Assembly: GCA_030523765.1 (NCBI GenBank)
Contig: JAUNHX010000016.1
Span: 1-49,108 of the forward strand
Length of the DNA: 49,108 nucleotides
Direction of reading: 5' to 3'
Source of the DNA: Bacteroidales bacterium
GTDB lineage: Bacteria > Bacteroidota > Bacteroidia > Bacteroidales > P3
The notes beneath the pieces are model-generated. The model saw only the letters and a list, made by a program, of their open reading frames with translations, was not told the DNA's origin and ran no database searches. The translations under genes were made by a program, and so were the position numbers. Below, one piece after another: positions 1-7,799 of the stretch. Each line of letters opens with the position of its first letter. Position 1 is the stretch's first letter.

Positions 1-49
1 AGAGGAGAGAGAAGCAAGCGAAGAGAAAAGTTGATATATCCTTAATTTA

Positions 50-73
50 AACTGTCTAACTGTCTAACTGTCT
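50..73. repeat. Tandem repeat AACTGTCT x3
   Basis: Three perfect head-to-tail copies of the 8-mer AACTGTCT fill 50-73, followed by GGAGAGA. The repeat lies in the non-coding leader region before pyrE. No function is evident. Positions 1-262 hold no gene. Confidence 0.8.
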
Positions 74-265
74 GGAGAGACTAGTTGTGATAGTTCGACA
101 ACCCTTTTCCTACAAGGCCAAACCCCACATTGCTGACTTTCCTCCTAGAGGTAATTTCCCCCTTTTTGTGACACTAAAGTAAGGCCTCATAGAGCGAAAA
201 AGAGCGAATACACCCCTTCGGGTCAAAAAAAATTAGTGTAAAAGTGGTATATTAGAAAAAGTTTG

Positions 266-274
266 TATCTTTGC
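266..274 (+). promoter_or_regulatory. Bacteroidetes -7 element before pyrE
   Basis: TATCTTTGC matches the TAnnTTTG -7 consensus of the Bacteroidetes primary sigma factor. A matching -33 TTTG at the usual 19-21 nt distance is not obvious. The element ends only three bases before the pyrE ATG at 278, which suggests a leaderless or nearly leaderless mRNA. Confidence 0.6.
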
Positions 275-277
275 AAC

Positions 278-931
278 ATGGAAAAATTCAATGAAATAGC
301 CGCCCAGATGGCGACTTTCTTACTGCAAGTCAAAGCAATAAAGCTCAATAACGACAATCCATTTACTTGGGCATCGGGTCGCAAATCGCCTATATATTGC
401 GATAACCGCATCACTTTATCCTATCCCGAGATCCGTACTTTCATCCGTCAACGCTTTGTTGAAGTTATCAACGAATATTTTGGCGAGGTTGATGTCATCG
501 CTGGTGTTGCTACTGGCGGTATAGCTCAGGGCGCTTTGGTAGCACAAGAGTTGGGTAAACCCTTCGTTTATGTACGCTCCGAAGAGAAGAAGCATGGCCT
601 TACCAACCAGATAGAGGGTGAGATTCATAGCGGTCAAACCGTTGTGGTGATAGAAGACTTGGTATCGACTGGTAAGAGCAGTCTTATTGCTGTTCATGCG
701 CTGCGCGACAAAGGGTGCAACGTGAAAGGAATGGCTGCTATCTTCACCTACGGACTTGAAGTGGCTCGCAAGAACTTCGAAGAGGCCAATGTAGAGCTCC
801 ACACTCTCACTAACTACGACACCCTGATTCAGGTGGCACAGAAAGAGGAGTATATACAGCAGCATCAGATGCAGAGCCTCGCCGACTGGCGTAGCAATCC
901 CGAGAAGTGGAGCGACGACTATATGCAGTAG
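278..931 (+). CDS. pyrE: Orotate phosphoribosyltransferase
   Basis: Cytoplasmic enzyme joining orotate to PRPP to make orotidine 5'-phosphate in de novo pyrimidine synthesis. The 217-residue protein has the type I phosphoribosyltransferase PRPP loop at about residues 122-135 (VVVIEDLVSTGKSS), the RKSPIYCDNR substrate region near 35-44 and the GVATGG segment near 76-81, and is of family length. The frame is open from a TTG at 263, but that codon lies within the -7 promoter element, so ATG 278 is chosen. A hairpin at 997-1049 separates it from the following SRPBCC gene, a neighbour also seen in other Bacteroidales from memory. Confidence 0.96.
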   Translation: MEKFNEIAAQMATFLLQVKAIKLNNDNPFTWASGRKSPIYCDNRITLSYPEIRTFIRQRFVEVINEYFGEVDVIAGVATGGIAQGALVAQELGKPFVYVRSEEKKHGLTNQIEGEIHSGQTVVVIEDLVSTGKSSLIAVHALRDKGCNVKGMAAIFTYGLEVARKNFEEANVELHTLTNYDTLIQVAQKEEYIQQHQMQSLADWRSNPEKWSDDYMQ

Positions 932-996
932 TCGATTACCTACTACTACCCCTTTGCTAGCGTGAAAGGAAGGGGGATGAAAGCAAAAACACACCT

Positions 997-1049
997 AAGC
1001 TGTCTGAAGTTCTTTTTATATAATATAGAATAGGTTCAGACAGCTTTTT
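997..1049 (+). terminator. Hairpin between pyrE and SRPBCC gene
   Basis: A perfect 12-bp inverted repeat, AAGCTGTCTGAA (997-1008) and TTCAGACAGCTT (1035-1046), encloses a 26-nt AT-rich loop and runs into a short T stretch. It is probably an intrinsic terminator or attenuator for pyrE. The large loop is unusual. Confidence 0.55.
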
Positions 1050-1067
1050 CTAACTCCAAGATAAAAG

Positions 1068-1484
1068 ATGACTGTAGAAAGTAAGATTGTTTCAACGCAA
1101 GCCAGCCCTGAGAAACTCTATAATTTCTTGGGCGACTTTACCAACTTCACCCGTTTGGTGCCTCCCGGACAGGTGCAAGATCTTAAGGCAACATCCGATA
1201 CCTGCTCGTTCAACGTAGGGGGTTATATGCAGATTACCCTCGGATTTGTTGAGCGTCAGCCTTATAGCCTCGTGGCTATCGGCCCCGCCGCCAACGGCAA
1301 CAGTCCTATGCCGTTCCGCATGAATATCAACATCTATGATAATGGCGATGGCACGAGTCGTGTGGGCATTGTCTTCGACCTAGAGGGTTCGAATCCTATG
1401 ATGAATATGATGCTGAAGCCTAAGCTGCGCGATGCTGCCGACAAGCTGGCCGATCAGCTCTCCTACTTCGCTATGGGATTGTAG
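1068..1484 (+). CDS. SRPBCC (START-like) family protein
   Basis: A 138-residue protein with the pattern of the SRPBCC/START-like helix-grip fold: an N-terminal strand and helix (ESKIVSTQASPEKLYNFLGDFTNF), a central beta-rich section and a long C-terminal helix (KLRDAADKLADQLSYF). Such proteins bind small hydrophobic ligands in a cavity; no catalytic residue or ligand can be assigned. No signal peptide, so cytoplasmic. It lies behind pyrE across a hairpin and ends before a second hairpin shared with the convergent GH25 gene. The fold is assigned from sequence pattern; the function is unknown. Confidence 0.8.
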   Translation: MTVESKIVSTQASPEKLYNFLGDFTNFTRLVPPGQVQDLKATSDTCSFNVGGYMQITLGFVERQPYSLVAIGPAANGNSPMPFRMNINIYDNGDGTSRVGIVFDLEGSNPMMNMMLKPKLRDAADKLADQLSYFAMGL

Positions 1485-1520
1485 AGGCCCTTTGACGCAT
1501 AGTCGTTTACTATGAAATAA

Positions 1521-1563
1521 AAGCCCCACCTTACAAGCAATGCTGCTCAGTAGGGTGGGGTAT
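1521..1563. terminator. Hairpin between convergent genes
   Basis: CCCCACC followed by TTAC pairs with GTA plus GGGTGGGG across 1524-1560, and the loop itself contains AGCA/TGCT. It lies between the SRPBCC gene (+) and the lysozyme gene (-), so it may serve both strands. No long T tract follows on either side. Confidence 0.5.
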
Positions 1564-1594
1564 AGCTTTGTTATAGGTGGCGCCACAAAGGGTG

Positions 1595-2299
1595 TTACCG
1601 CAAGGAGATACTATAGATGTTGTGTTTGGGGTTGAATTTGGCTAGATCGACTTTCTGCGGTATGCCCGCTACAGTACCTTTCTCGCTATACTGCCAGATG
1701 GTGTAGGTGCCCTTGCCGTGAATGACGGGAGGCTCCGTTCCTGCCGTTCCGTTGGGGCCATAGCGACCAATATAGAGGTGGTAGCGGTTGAACGATTCTC
1801 CTAGATGATCGTTGTACATCTTCATAGGACAGTAGATCATGGGTGCTTTGCCATAATGGTTGCGTACCAACTTGATGAAGACATTAAGACTGTCGCGCAA
1901 CGCCTTGTTGGGACGTCCATCGGTGGTTTCCACATCCACCATGGGAATCAGATCCATATCCCCTTTCTTGGCTACCGATTTGAAGTTGTCGAACTGGGCA
2001 TGAGCGCTACTGGTCATGCGGAAGAAATGATAGGCACCCACCTTCAGTTTTCTGCTATGAGCCCCCTTCACATACTCTCGGTATTTCTCATCGCGAAGGG
2101 AGGCCCCTTCGGTGGCTTTGATATAAACGAACTGCAGATCGGATGGCACTTTCTTCCACACTATATCGCCCTGATGGTGCGAGATGTCGATGCCGAAATG
2201 GGCCTTCTTTTTCTGCGCACCGTCCACTCCGTCGACCGCTATGAAGGCGGTACAGCACATAATGATAAGTAGTAGACAGAGTGTTATTCGATGCTTCAT
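1595..2299 (-). CDS. GH25 family lysozyme (secreted)
   Basis: Predicted to hydrolyse the N-acetylmuramic acid-GlcNAc bond of peptidoglycan. The 234-residue protein has a hydrophobic signal sequence (about 1-28), the GH25 start motif GIDISHHQ (36-43), VYIKATEG (58-65), YHFFR (90-94) and the catalytic-type VDVETTDG (D122/E124), ending with the TIWQYSEKGTVAGI segment typical of the family. No cell-wall repeats are attached, so this is a minimal catalytic domain, probably periplasmic or surface exposed. It is the last gene of a minus-strand run dapD, lipoprotein, lysozyme, with a 73-bp gap upstream. Confidence 0.93.
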   Translation of the reverse strand: MKHRITLCLLLIIMCCTAFIAVDGVDGAQKKKAHFGIDISHHQGDIVWKKVPSDLQFVYIKATEGASLRDEKYREYVKGAHSRKLKVGAYHFFRMTSSAHAQFDNFKSVAKKGDMDLIPMVDVETTDGRPNKALRDSLNVFIKLVRNHYGKAPMIYCPMKMYNDHLGESFNRYHLYIGRYGPNGTAGTEPPVIHGKGTYTIWQYSEKGTVAGIPQKVDLAKFNPKHNIYSISLR

Positions 2300-2372
2300 C
2301 CTTTTTTTGTGTCTATATTGTTTTTGTAGCTGCTTGATTGTAGTGTTGTCTTTGCTTCTTTGAAAGAGAGCG

Positions 2373-2777
2373 CTAATCGGGTTTGTAGGTCTCCTCTATC
2401 TCGGTGAACATGCATTCGGGCACATCGCCACGACTTTCACGGTAATGGAACATGCAGTAGGCTTTCGAATAGTTGGGGTCGAGATATACGCTGCCCTTGA
2501 TTACATTACCTATCTTCAGATAGCGATCGGGACCGAAACAAACGATAACATTGTTGTGCTCTTCGCCATCGGAATCGAGGTAGTTGCCCCCTATCGTGTC
2601 GGGCGATATCAGTTCGATGGCATAGCCAGCATCCTGACCCGAGATGCTGTTGCACAACTCATAGTCGATCACTGTTCCTACGATAGCGAAATCTTCGGGA
2701 TGGACACAAGCAGTAAACATCAGCATCGAGGCCGAGAGGAGCAGCCCTAGCATCGTGTATCGTTTATTCGTTTTCAT
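2373..2777 (-). CDS. Small lipoprotein of unknown function
   Basis: A 134-residue protein beginning with a lipoprotein signal peptide: a hydrophobic stretch followed by a lipobox-like FTAC with the candidate acylated cysteine at about residue 24. The mature part is short and beta-rich (FAIVGTVIDYELC, NVIKGSVYLDPNY) and I do not recognise the family. It probably sits in the inner or outer membrane facing the periplasm. It starts 23 bp after dapD ends and is likely cotranscribed with it. Confidence 0.75.
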   Translation of the reverse strand: MKTNKRYTMLGLLLSASMLMFTACVHPEDFAIVGTVIDYELCNSISGQDAGYAIELISPDTIGGNYLDSDGEEHNNVIVCFGPDRYLKIGNVIKGSVYLDPNYSKAYCMFHYRESRGDVPECMFTEIEETYKPD

Positions 2778-2800
2778 GGACTTGAGAAGCTAAAGGAGGA

Positions 2801-3616
2801 TTAGTTGATGCCAAACTCACGCAACGCACTGTTGAGCGAGGTCTTCTTGTCGGTGCTCTCTTTGCGCTGTCCAATAATCAAGGCGCAGCTAACGTGGTAT
2901 TCGCCTGCGGGATATTGACGGGTATAGCTGCCAGGAATGACTACGCTGCGAGGAGGCACATGACCCTTATAGGTGATAGGCTCCGGCCCTGTGACATCGA
3001 TAATCTTGGTGCTGCCAGTAATCACCGTATTGGCTCCCAACACCGCCTCGGTACCGATATGGGCACCCTCTACCACGATGCAGCGCGACCCGATGAAGCA
3101 GTGATCTTCCACCACTACAGGGGCTGCCTGGATGGGTTCTAGCACACCGCCAATGCCTACGCCACCACTCAGGTGCACCCCTTTGCCAATCTGGGCGCAA
3201 CTGCCTACGGTGGCCCATGTATCGACCATCGTGCCCGATTCTACGTGGGCACCGATATTCACATAGCTAGGCATCATGATGACACCTGGAGCTAGATAGG
3301 CACCATAACGGGCCACAGCATGAGGCACCACCCTTACACCCAACTGCTCGTAGTTGTGCTTGAGCGCAATCTTGTCGTGAAACTCCAGGGGTCCGCACTC
3401 CATTGTCCGCATATCGCAGAGGGGGAAATAAAGGATTACCGCTTTCTTTACCCACTGATTGACACGCCATCCGTGTTCGGCTTCGGCATCGGGTTCGGCT
3501 ACACGGATTTCACCGCGGTCGAGTGCGTCAATCACAGCGAAGATCTCTTTCTTCACCTCTTCCTCTTTCAATAGCGACCTGTCGTCGTAAGCTTTATTGA
3601 TAATATCAATGTTCAT
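2801..3616 (-). CDS. dapD: Tetrahydrodipicolinate N-succinyltransferase
   Basis: Transfers succinyl from succinyl-CoA to tetrahydrodipicolinate in the succinylase branch of lysine and diaminopimelate synthesis. The 271-residue protein matches DapD length. It has a helical N-terminus, the PHAVARYGAYLAPGVIMMPSYVNIGAHV segment, a left-handed beta-helix of hexapeptide repeats (about residues 115-220) including GGVGIGGVLEPIQA and a C-terminal cap with VPPRSVVIPG. It is the first gene of the minus-strand run with the lipoprotein and lysozyme, so wall-precursor synthesis and a wall hydrolase may be cotranscribed. Confidence 0.96.
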   Translation of the reverse strand: MNIDIINKAYDDRSLLKEEEVKKEIFAVIDALDRGEIRVAEPDAEAEHGWRVNQWVKKAVILYFPLCDMRTMECGPLEFHDKIALKHNYEQLGVRVVPHAVARYGAYLAPGVIMMPSYVNIGAHVESGTMVDTWATVGSCAQIGKGVHLSGGVGIGGVLEPIQAAPVVVEDHCFIGSRCIVVEGAHIGTEAVLGANTVITGSTKIIDVTGPEPITYKGHVPPRSVVIPGSYTRQYPAGEYHVSCALIIGQRKESTDKKTSLNSALREFGIN

Positions 3617-3930
3617 CGTGATTTGTTTTTCTTCAACAATAAAACAAAAAAGGATTGTACTATACCCTTTTTTTCATTTTGTTAACGTAGCAATCTCCCT
3701 TTTAGTATACGAATGCCCCTTTTTTTTGACTAAAGGTAACCTAAAAAGCGATTCGACTCTTTGGCGTTTGATGTTAAAATTGGGTGGTTCACCCCTCCGT
3801 TTATATATAATAAATACGATGTTTTAGATATAAAAAATACAAACCAACATACGATTGTTGAAAAAAAAACGTTATTGTCTTGATTTGGTACCATAATTGT
3901 TGGTACTTTTGCACGAAAATACATTCTGAA
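3617..3930. other. Divergent intergenic region dapD / exbB
   Basis: About 314 bp of AT-rich DNA between divergent genes. Apart from the promoter at 3884-3912 I see no RNA gene, repeat or convincing small gene. An open frame from 3597 to 3827 has no coding character. Confidence 0.5.
3884..3912 (+). promoter_or_regulatory. Promoter of exbB-exbD-tonB-like cluster
   Basis: A -33-like TTTG (3884-3887) and a -7 element TACTTTTGC (3904-3912) match the Bacteroidetes pattern with a slightly short 16-nt spacer. The start site would lie near 3917, leaving a leader of about 14 nt before ATG 3931. Confidence 0.65.
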
Positions 3931-4659
3931 ATGATGAAAAGTATCTTAATGATTCAAAGCGATGTGCAGGCTCTTAACGACTCTGCAAACCAGGTGGCTG
4001 AAGCAGTATCGCAAGCTGCTGAAACGGCTCCCGAAAAACTCTCTATCCTCAGTATGGCCCTCAACGGTGGTTGGGTGATGCTGGTGTTGGCCTTGCTTTT
4101 GGCTTTGGCTGTGTTCATCTTTGTGGAGCGTCTTCTAGCGCTCAACAATGCGTTGAAAGACGATGCCTCGGGCTTCATGAACAACATTCGCCAGTATATC
4201 CACGGGGGCGACATCAAAGGTGCTCGCCAGTTGGCCAAATCGACCGACTCGCCTATTGCCCGTATGATCGATAAGGGTCTCTCCCGCCTCGGTCGTCCGC
4301 TGCCCGACATCCAGACGGCTGTCGAGAACGTAGGTAAGATGGAGGTGGCCAGCCTTGAGAAACGTGTAAGTCTTGTGGCTACTGTGGCTAGCTTGGGACC
4401 CATGTTGGGTTTCTTGGGTACTGTAACGGGTATGGTGCAGGCTTTCTTCGATATGGCCAATGCTGGCAACAATATCGAGATTGCTACCCTCTCGAGCGGT
4501 ATCTATGAGGCTATGGTGACTACTGTAGGTGGTTTGATTGTGGGTATCATCGCTACCTTCCTCTACGATATTCTGATCAACCGCATCAACAATGTGGTGT
4601 TCCTCCTCGAGGCTCGCTCGATGGAGTTCATGGATCTGCTGCACGAACCGGCCGAATAA
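3931..4659 (+). CDS. exbB: MotA/TolQ/ExbB proton channel protein
   Basis: Inner-membrane proton-channel subunit that works with ExbD/TolR to energise a TonB or TolA partner. The 242-residue protein has an N-terminal periplasmic segment, a first TM helix (about 49-68, VMLVLALLLALAVFIFVERL), a cytoplasmic loop, and two later TM helices including the hallmark SLGPMLGFLGTVTGMVQAF and TVGGLIVGIIATFLYDIL. An upstream in-frame start at 3880 lies in the promoter, so ATG 3931 (or 3934) is preferred. It is followed by exbD after 49 bp. Whether it is truly Exb or Tol cannot be decided from sequence alone. Confidence 0.92.
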   Translation: MMKSILMIQSDVQALNDSANQVAEAVSQAAETAPEKLSILSMALNGGWVMLVLALLLALAVFIFVERLLALNNALKDDASGFMNNIRQYIHGGDIKGARQLAKSTDSPIARMIDKGLSRLGRPLPDIQTAVENVGKMEVASLEKRVSLVATVASLGPMLGFLGTVTGMVQAFFDMANAGNNIEIATLSSGIYEAMVTTVGGLIVGIIATFLYDILINRINNVVFLLEARSMEFMDLLHEPAE

Positions 4660-4708
4660 TCGGCACCCTTTGGTGTAGTCTCGTTTTTTAACTAAAAAAA
4701 GTAGAGCT

Positions 4709-5125
4709 ATGATTGAAAGTCAGAACAAAGTTAGAATACAGTCGGGCTCCTCTTCGATGAGCGACCTCGTCTTTCTGCTGCTCATCTTCTTCATGATCAC
4801 TTCTACCCTGATCAGCCCCAATGCGGTGAAGCTGCTGCTGCCCGAAAGCAACAGCAAGACGATGGCCAAGCAGAACGTAACGGTCTATATCGATGAGAAT
4901 TATAACTTCCAGGTGAACGATATCCCTGTGACGCCCGAAACACTCCAAACAACGATCCAAGCTGGTATCGAACCGGGTGTGACCGATGCTTGTGTGGTGC
5001 TGCGTGCCGACAAAACGGTGCCAGTACAGTATGTGGTGAATGTGATTGATGCTGTCAATGCACTCAACGAGATGGATCCCTCGTGTAAACATAAGGTGAT
5101 CCTCGCTACTTCACCCAAACAGTAA
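4709..5125 (+). CDS. exbD: ExbD/TolR biopolymer transport protein
   Basis: Single-pass inner-membrane partner of the ExbB/TolQ channel. It has 138 residues: a short cytoplasmic N-terminus, one TM helix (about 17-36) carrying the family's essential aspartate at D19 within MSDLVFLLLIFFMITS, then a periplasmic domain (DENYNFQVNDIPVTPETL) ending in an ADKTVPVQYVVNVIDA segment typical of ExbD. Proton passage through D19 would drive the TonB-like protein encoded next. Its start follows exbB by 49 bp. Confidence 0.94.
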   Translation: MIESQNKVRIQSGSSSMSDLVFLLLIFFMITSTLISPNAVKLLLPESNSKTMAKQNVTVYIDENYNFQVNDIPVTPETLQTTIQAGIEPGVTDACVVLRADKTVPVQYVVNVIDAVNALNEMDPSCKHKVILATSPKQ

Positions 5126-5140
5126 GGTTGAAATAATGCT

Positions 5141-5189
5141 CCGACAAGGGTTGTCGTTGTGTCGCCACACGCCTTCACCCCTTTGTCGG
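5141..5189 (+). other. Intra-operon hairpin between exbD and tonB-like gene
   Basis: CCGACAAGGG (5141-5150) pairs with CCCTTTGTCGG (5179-5189) with one bulged T, and the loop contains a second TGTG/CACA stem. There is no T tract, so it is better explained as an mRNA-stabilising, processing or expression-balancing structure than as a terminator. Confidence 0.5.
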
Positions 5190-5217
5190 ATATCCTCTTT
5201 GATGAAATATAAGTAAT

Positions 5218-6009
5218 ATGGAAAAAAATCTTGATAACCGCGACGATAAGCAGAAGAAACGCTCCCTGATTTCGGCTCTCTGCACCTTGCTCTTCATGGC
5301 TATGATAGTGGTGGTATGTGCCTTTGTGGCTCTCTATCCCCCCGATCCTCCCATCCCTGAAGAGGGCGTTGAGGTCAATCTGGGCAATTCTGATTATGGG
5401 TTGGGCGATGTGGATAATCCCGACAATAGCGAGAATATGCGCCCCATCCCTCCTGCCCATTCCGATGGCGAGAACATCAGTACGCAGAAGGCCCCTTCCG
5501 TAGGACTGAAGACTTCGCCTAACAACACTTCGGCTAACCAGACACATAATACTACCCCTTCGCCTACCCAAGAACAAACTACGCAACCTCAAACCAATCG
5601 CAATGCGCTCTTCCCAGGTAATCGCAACAACACCTCGGGCGGCAGTCAGGGTGTGACTCAGGGCACAGGTAACCAAGGTAAAGAGGGGGGCGATCCCAAT
5701 AGCAACCGCTATGACGGTCAGCCGGGTCACGGTGGCTCGGGCTACTCCCTGAATGGACGTAAGGCTTCCTCTCTCCCTATGCCGGGTTACGACAAGCAGA
5801 AAGAGGGTAAGATTATCGTGAAGATTTGGGTGGATCGCAATGGTAATGTCCTCAAGGTGGAGGCTCCTCAGAAGGGTTCTACTATCACCGATGGCGCTAT
5901 GGTTCGCCAAGCGGAAGCTGCTGCCCGTAGGGCTAAGTTCAATGCCGATCCTTCGGCACTCGAACAGCAAGTGGGTACTATCACCTATGTGTTCCGCCGC
6001 AACAACTAA
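5218..6009 (+). CDS. TonB-type energy transducer
   Basis: Predicted periplasm-spanning protein passing energy from the ExbB/ExbD channel to outer-membrane transporters. The 263 residues form a basic cytoplasmic tail, one TM helix (about 18-40), a proline start (PPDPPIPEEG), a low-complexity Asn/Thr/Gln/Gly linker (about 75-180) in place of the usual Pro-Lys repeat, and a C-terminal domain (IIVKIWVDRNGNVLKVE, AAARRAKFNAD, GTITYVFRRN) of TonB C-terminal type. It sits 92 bp behind exbD with a hairpin between. Which receptors it serves is unknown; no TonB-dependent receptor is in this window. Confidence 0.85.
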   Translation: MEKNLDNRDDKQKKRSLISALCTLLFMAMIVVVCAFVALYPPDPPIPEEGVEVNLGNSDYGLGDVDNPDNSENMRPIPPAHSDGENISTQKAPSVGLKTSPNNTSANQTHNTTPSPTQEQTTQPQTNRNALFPGNRNNTSGGSQGVTQGTGNQGKEGGDPNSNRYDGQPGHGGSGYSLNGRKASSLPMPGYDKQKEGKIIVKIWVDRNGNVLKVEAPQKGSTITDGAMVRQAEAAARRAKFNADPSALEQQVGTITYVFRRNN

Positions 6010-6131
6010 TCAATGGCTATATATATTTATTAATACTCTTTACTAACTTACCTAAATCAGTAAAAACCAAATAAAAAAATACAAAAATAACAATCAATGT
6101 GCAATAAAAAGCACCCTAGTAGTACAAAATT

Positions 6132-6692
6132 ATGATTACGAGAGAAGCAGAGCAGGAACTAATCCAGTCGATACTTGCTGGTGAGAAGGACAAATTCGCG
6201 ATAATCGTCAAAGAATATCAAGAACATGTCCAAAATCTTGCTTACCGAATGGTTGGAAACAAACTGGATAGCGATGAGGTGGTACAACAAGTCTTTGTTA
6301 GCCTCTACCTATCACTGCCTCGCTTCAAGTTCGAGTCGCGCTTGAACACGTTCATCTACCGGATCACGGTCAATGTGGTGAGCAAGATGTACGGTAAGGC
6401 AGCAAGGATCGCCTCCTACGACGATTTGCAGTATGAGACCCCTTCCGACGACTTGAACGAAGAAGAACGTATGGTGCGTGAAGAGCAGAAAGCCAAACTG
6501 CGTAAAGCTATTGGCCTACTCAATCCGGAACAGCGAACAGCGTTGATTCTCTATACGTACGACGAGTTCTCGTATAACGAAATTGCTGAAGCAATGGATT
6601 GCTCTCTGTCGAAGGTGGAAACACTGATATTCAGGGCTAAGAAGAATCTAAAGAAAATGTTAGATACCAATACCAATAAAGGAAAGGACTGA
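6132..6692 (+). CDS. ECF-type RNA polymerase sigma factor
   Basis: A 186-residue sigma-70 family protein with only the two core domains. Sigma region 2 is at about 22-90 (YQEHVQNLAYRMVGNKLDSDEVVQQVF, then FKFESRLNTFIYRITVNVV). Region 4 is at about 128-178 (LNPEQRTALILYTYDEFSYNEIAEAMDCSLSKVETLIFRAKKNL), including the promoter -35-binding helix-turn-helix. Its stop is one base before the start of the next gene, a membrane protein in the position of an anti-sigma factor, and a Spy/CpxP-like gene follows. Together these look like an envelope-stress regulon whose target promoters are unknown. Confidence 0.93.
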   Translation: MITREAEQELIQSILAGEKDKFAIIVKEYQEHVQNLAYRMVGNKLDSDEVVQQVFVSLYLSLPRFKFESRLNTFIYRITVNVVSKMYGKAARIASYDDLQYETPSDDLNEEERMVREEQKAKLRKAIGLLNPEQRTALILYTYDEFSYNEIAEAMDCSLSKVETLIFRAKKNLKKMLDTNTNKGKD

Positions 6693-6693
6693 T

Positions 6694-7077
6694 ATGGAAC
6701 AGAACGATGATCTTTTGATGCAACAGGTGGCTTTGGCTATGAAGGATATCAAAGCCCCTTCGTCTGTCGATATGACCGATAAGGTGATGTCGGCTATTGC
6801 AAATAAGGAACTCCTGGCTCCGAAGAAGGACCGCAATAGACATCTCTTATATGTCAGCTCGGCGGTGGCCTCTTTCCTCGCTCTGGTGTTGGGCGCTACC
6901 TTCCTTTTCCTTCCTTCTGCCAACGATGAGGTTAATGAGCAAGACTTGCGTCGTATGGTGGCTTCGACCCACGACGGCTATTATTTTGATGAGTACTACG
7001 CAGAATCCTTTGCGGAAACTATCGAGGCGGAGGTCCTTCCCTTCTTCGATAGTTCCCAAGAGGCCGAACTTCAATAA
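6694..7077 (+). CDS. Membrane protein, candidate anti-sigma factor
   Basis: A 127-residue protein starting one base after the ECF sigma stop, so almost certainly translationally coupled. It has a cytoplasmic N-terminal part of about 50 residues, one TM helix (about 51-74, LLYVSSAVASFLALVLGATFLF) and an acidic periplasmic tail of about 50 residues rich in Asp, Glu and Tyr. Topology and gene order are those of a single-pass anti-sigma factor, but no zinc-binding HxxxCxxC motif is present. The role is inferred from context; a simple accessory membrane protein is the alternative. Confidence 0.7.
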   Translation: MEQNDDLLMQQVALAMKDIKAPSSVDMTDKVMSAIANKELLAPKKDRNRHLLYVSSAVASFLALVLGATFLFLPSANDEVNEQDLRRMVASTHDGYYFDEYYAESFAETIEAEVLPFFDSSQEAELQ

Positions 7078-7136
7078 TCCATCCTATTATCTCCGATTCT
7101 CCTGTGCTAACCTAAAATAATGCGATACAGAACGAT

Positions 7137-7565
7137 ATGAAAAAATTTTTGATAGTTACGCTCTTTGTGCTAGCTGCCACTTTAGGGGGCCTGCAGGCAC
7201 AAAAACCTGGCGACAGGAGCGAGACACTCCGTACCGACTATATGGCTGAGATGCTGGGCAACCTTTCCCGCAAGCAGAAGAAACAACTCGATGCTCTATA
7301 TAATGAGATGAAACCGCGTATCTTTGCCCTCAAACAGAATCTGGAGGAGGTGCGCGACTCTATCGCGGTAGCACTCAATGTGTATGGCGACAATTCGGCA
7401 AAACTCTTTCCTCTCTTTGATCGCGAAGCTCAGTTGCAAGCTGAGGTGAGTCGCGAGTACTATCGCACAAAGGTGGCTATCGATAACATCCTCACCAAGG
7501 AGCAATACAAAACTTTTATGCGTAATCGCGAACGACAACGCAAACAAACCTACAAGGGTCATTAA
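7137..7565 (+). CDS. Spy/CpxP-like periplasmic protein
   Basis: A 142-residue exported protein with a signal peptide (about 1-21, ending LQAQ) and a helical, highly charged body. LSRKQKKQLDALYNEMKPRIFALKQNLEEVR, LQAEVSREYYRTKVAIDNILTKEQYKTFMRNRERQRKQ resembles the LTxxQ-type helices of CpxP, Spy and zinc-resistance-associated proteins, which act as ATP-independent chaperones or envelope stress sensors. It is the last gene of the sigma/anti-sigma-like run, followed by a strong terminator. It could be a regulon effector or feedback sensor. Confidence 0.7.
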   Translation: MKKFLIVTLFVLAATLGGLQAQKPGDRSETLRTDYMAEMLGNLSRKQKKQLDALYNEMKPRIFALKQNLEEVRDSIAVALNVYGDNSAKLFPLFDREAQLQAEVSREYYRTKVAIDNILTKEQYKTFMRNRERQRKQTYKGH

Positions 7566-7606
7566 TTCTTGTCTAGTAAAAACCTCTTATCATAAGGTAA
7601 AGAATG

Positions 7607-7640
7607 ATCTCCTTTTCTTCGGAAGAGGAGATTTTTTTTT
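7607..7640 (+). terminator. Strong intrinsic terminator with TTCG tetraloop
   Basis: An 11-bp stem, ATCTCCTTTTC (7607-7617) with GAAGAGGAGAT (7622-7632), is capped by a TTCG tetraloop and followed by nine T residues. It ends the sigma-factor operon. Confidence 0.9.
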
Positions 7641-7703
7641 CTCTCTTTTGTTGCCTTTAGCTGTGTTGTGCCACACTGTAAGACGACTGAATTGTGTTCT
7701 TTT

Positions 7704-7750
7704 TGACATTATGGCGTTATGAATATACATTCTAGAATGTCATTTTGTCA
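7704..7750. promoter_or_regulatory. Palindrome cluster upstream of dnaK
   Basis: The 14-bp perfect palindrome ACATTCTAGAATGT occupies 7727-7740. It is flanked by an outer inverted pair, TGACATT at 7704-7710 and AATGTCA at 7736-7742, plus another TGTCA at 7746-7750. This looks like an operator or activator site for a dimeric regulator. It is neither CIRCE nor a sequence I recognise. Confidence 0.5.
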
Positions 7751-7783
7751 TATCGGCACATTCATACATATTTATATAACGTT

Positions 7784-7799
7784 TGGCACACCATTTGTT
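7784..7799 (+). promoter_or_regulatory. Sigma-54-like promoter element before dnaK (weak)
   Basis: TGGCACACCATTTGTT resembles the sigma-54 -24/-12 consensus TGGCACnnnnnTTGCW. The GG to G(C/T) spacing is the required 12 nt, but the -12 dinucleotide is GT instead of GC. No TAnnTTTG promoter with a correctly spaced -33 box was found in 7641-7862; AACGTTTG at 7778-7785 is the nearest. Confidence 0.3.

Noticed and set aside
3736..3750. Sequence GGTAACCTAAAAAG resembling the left MITE end
   Set aside because: Only the first eight bases agree with the MITE terminus; there is no opposite end and no target duplication.
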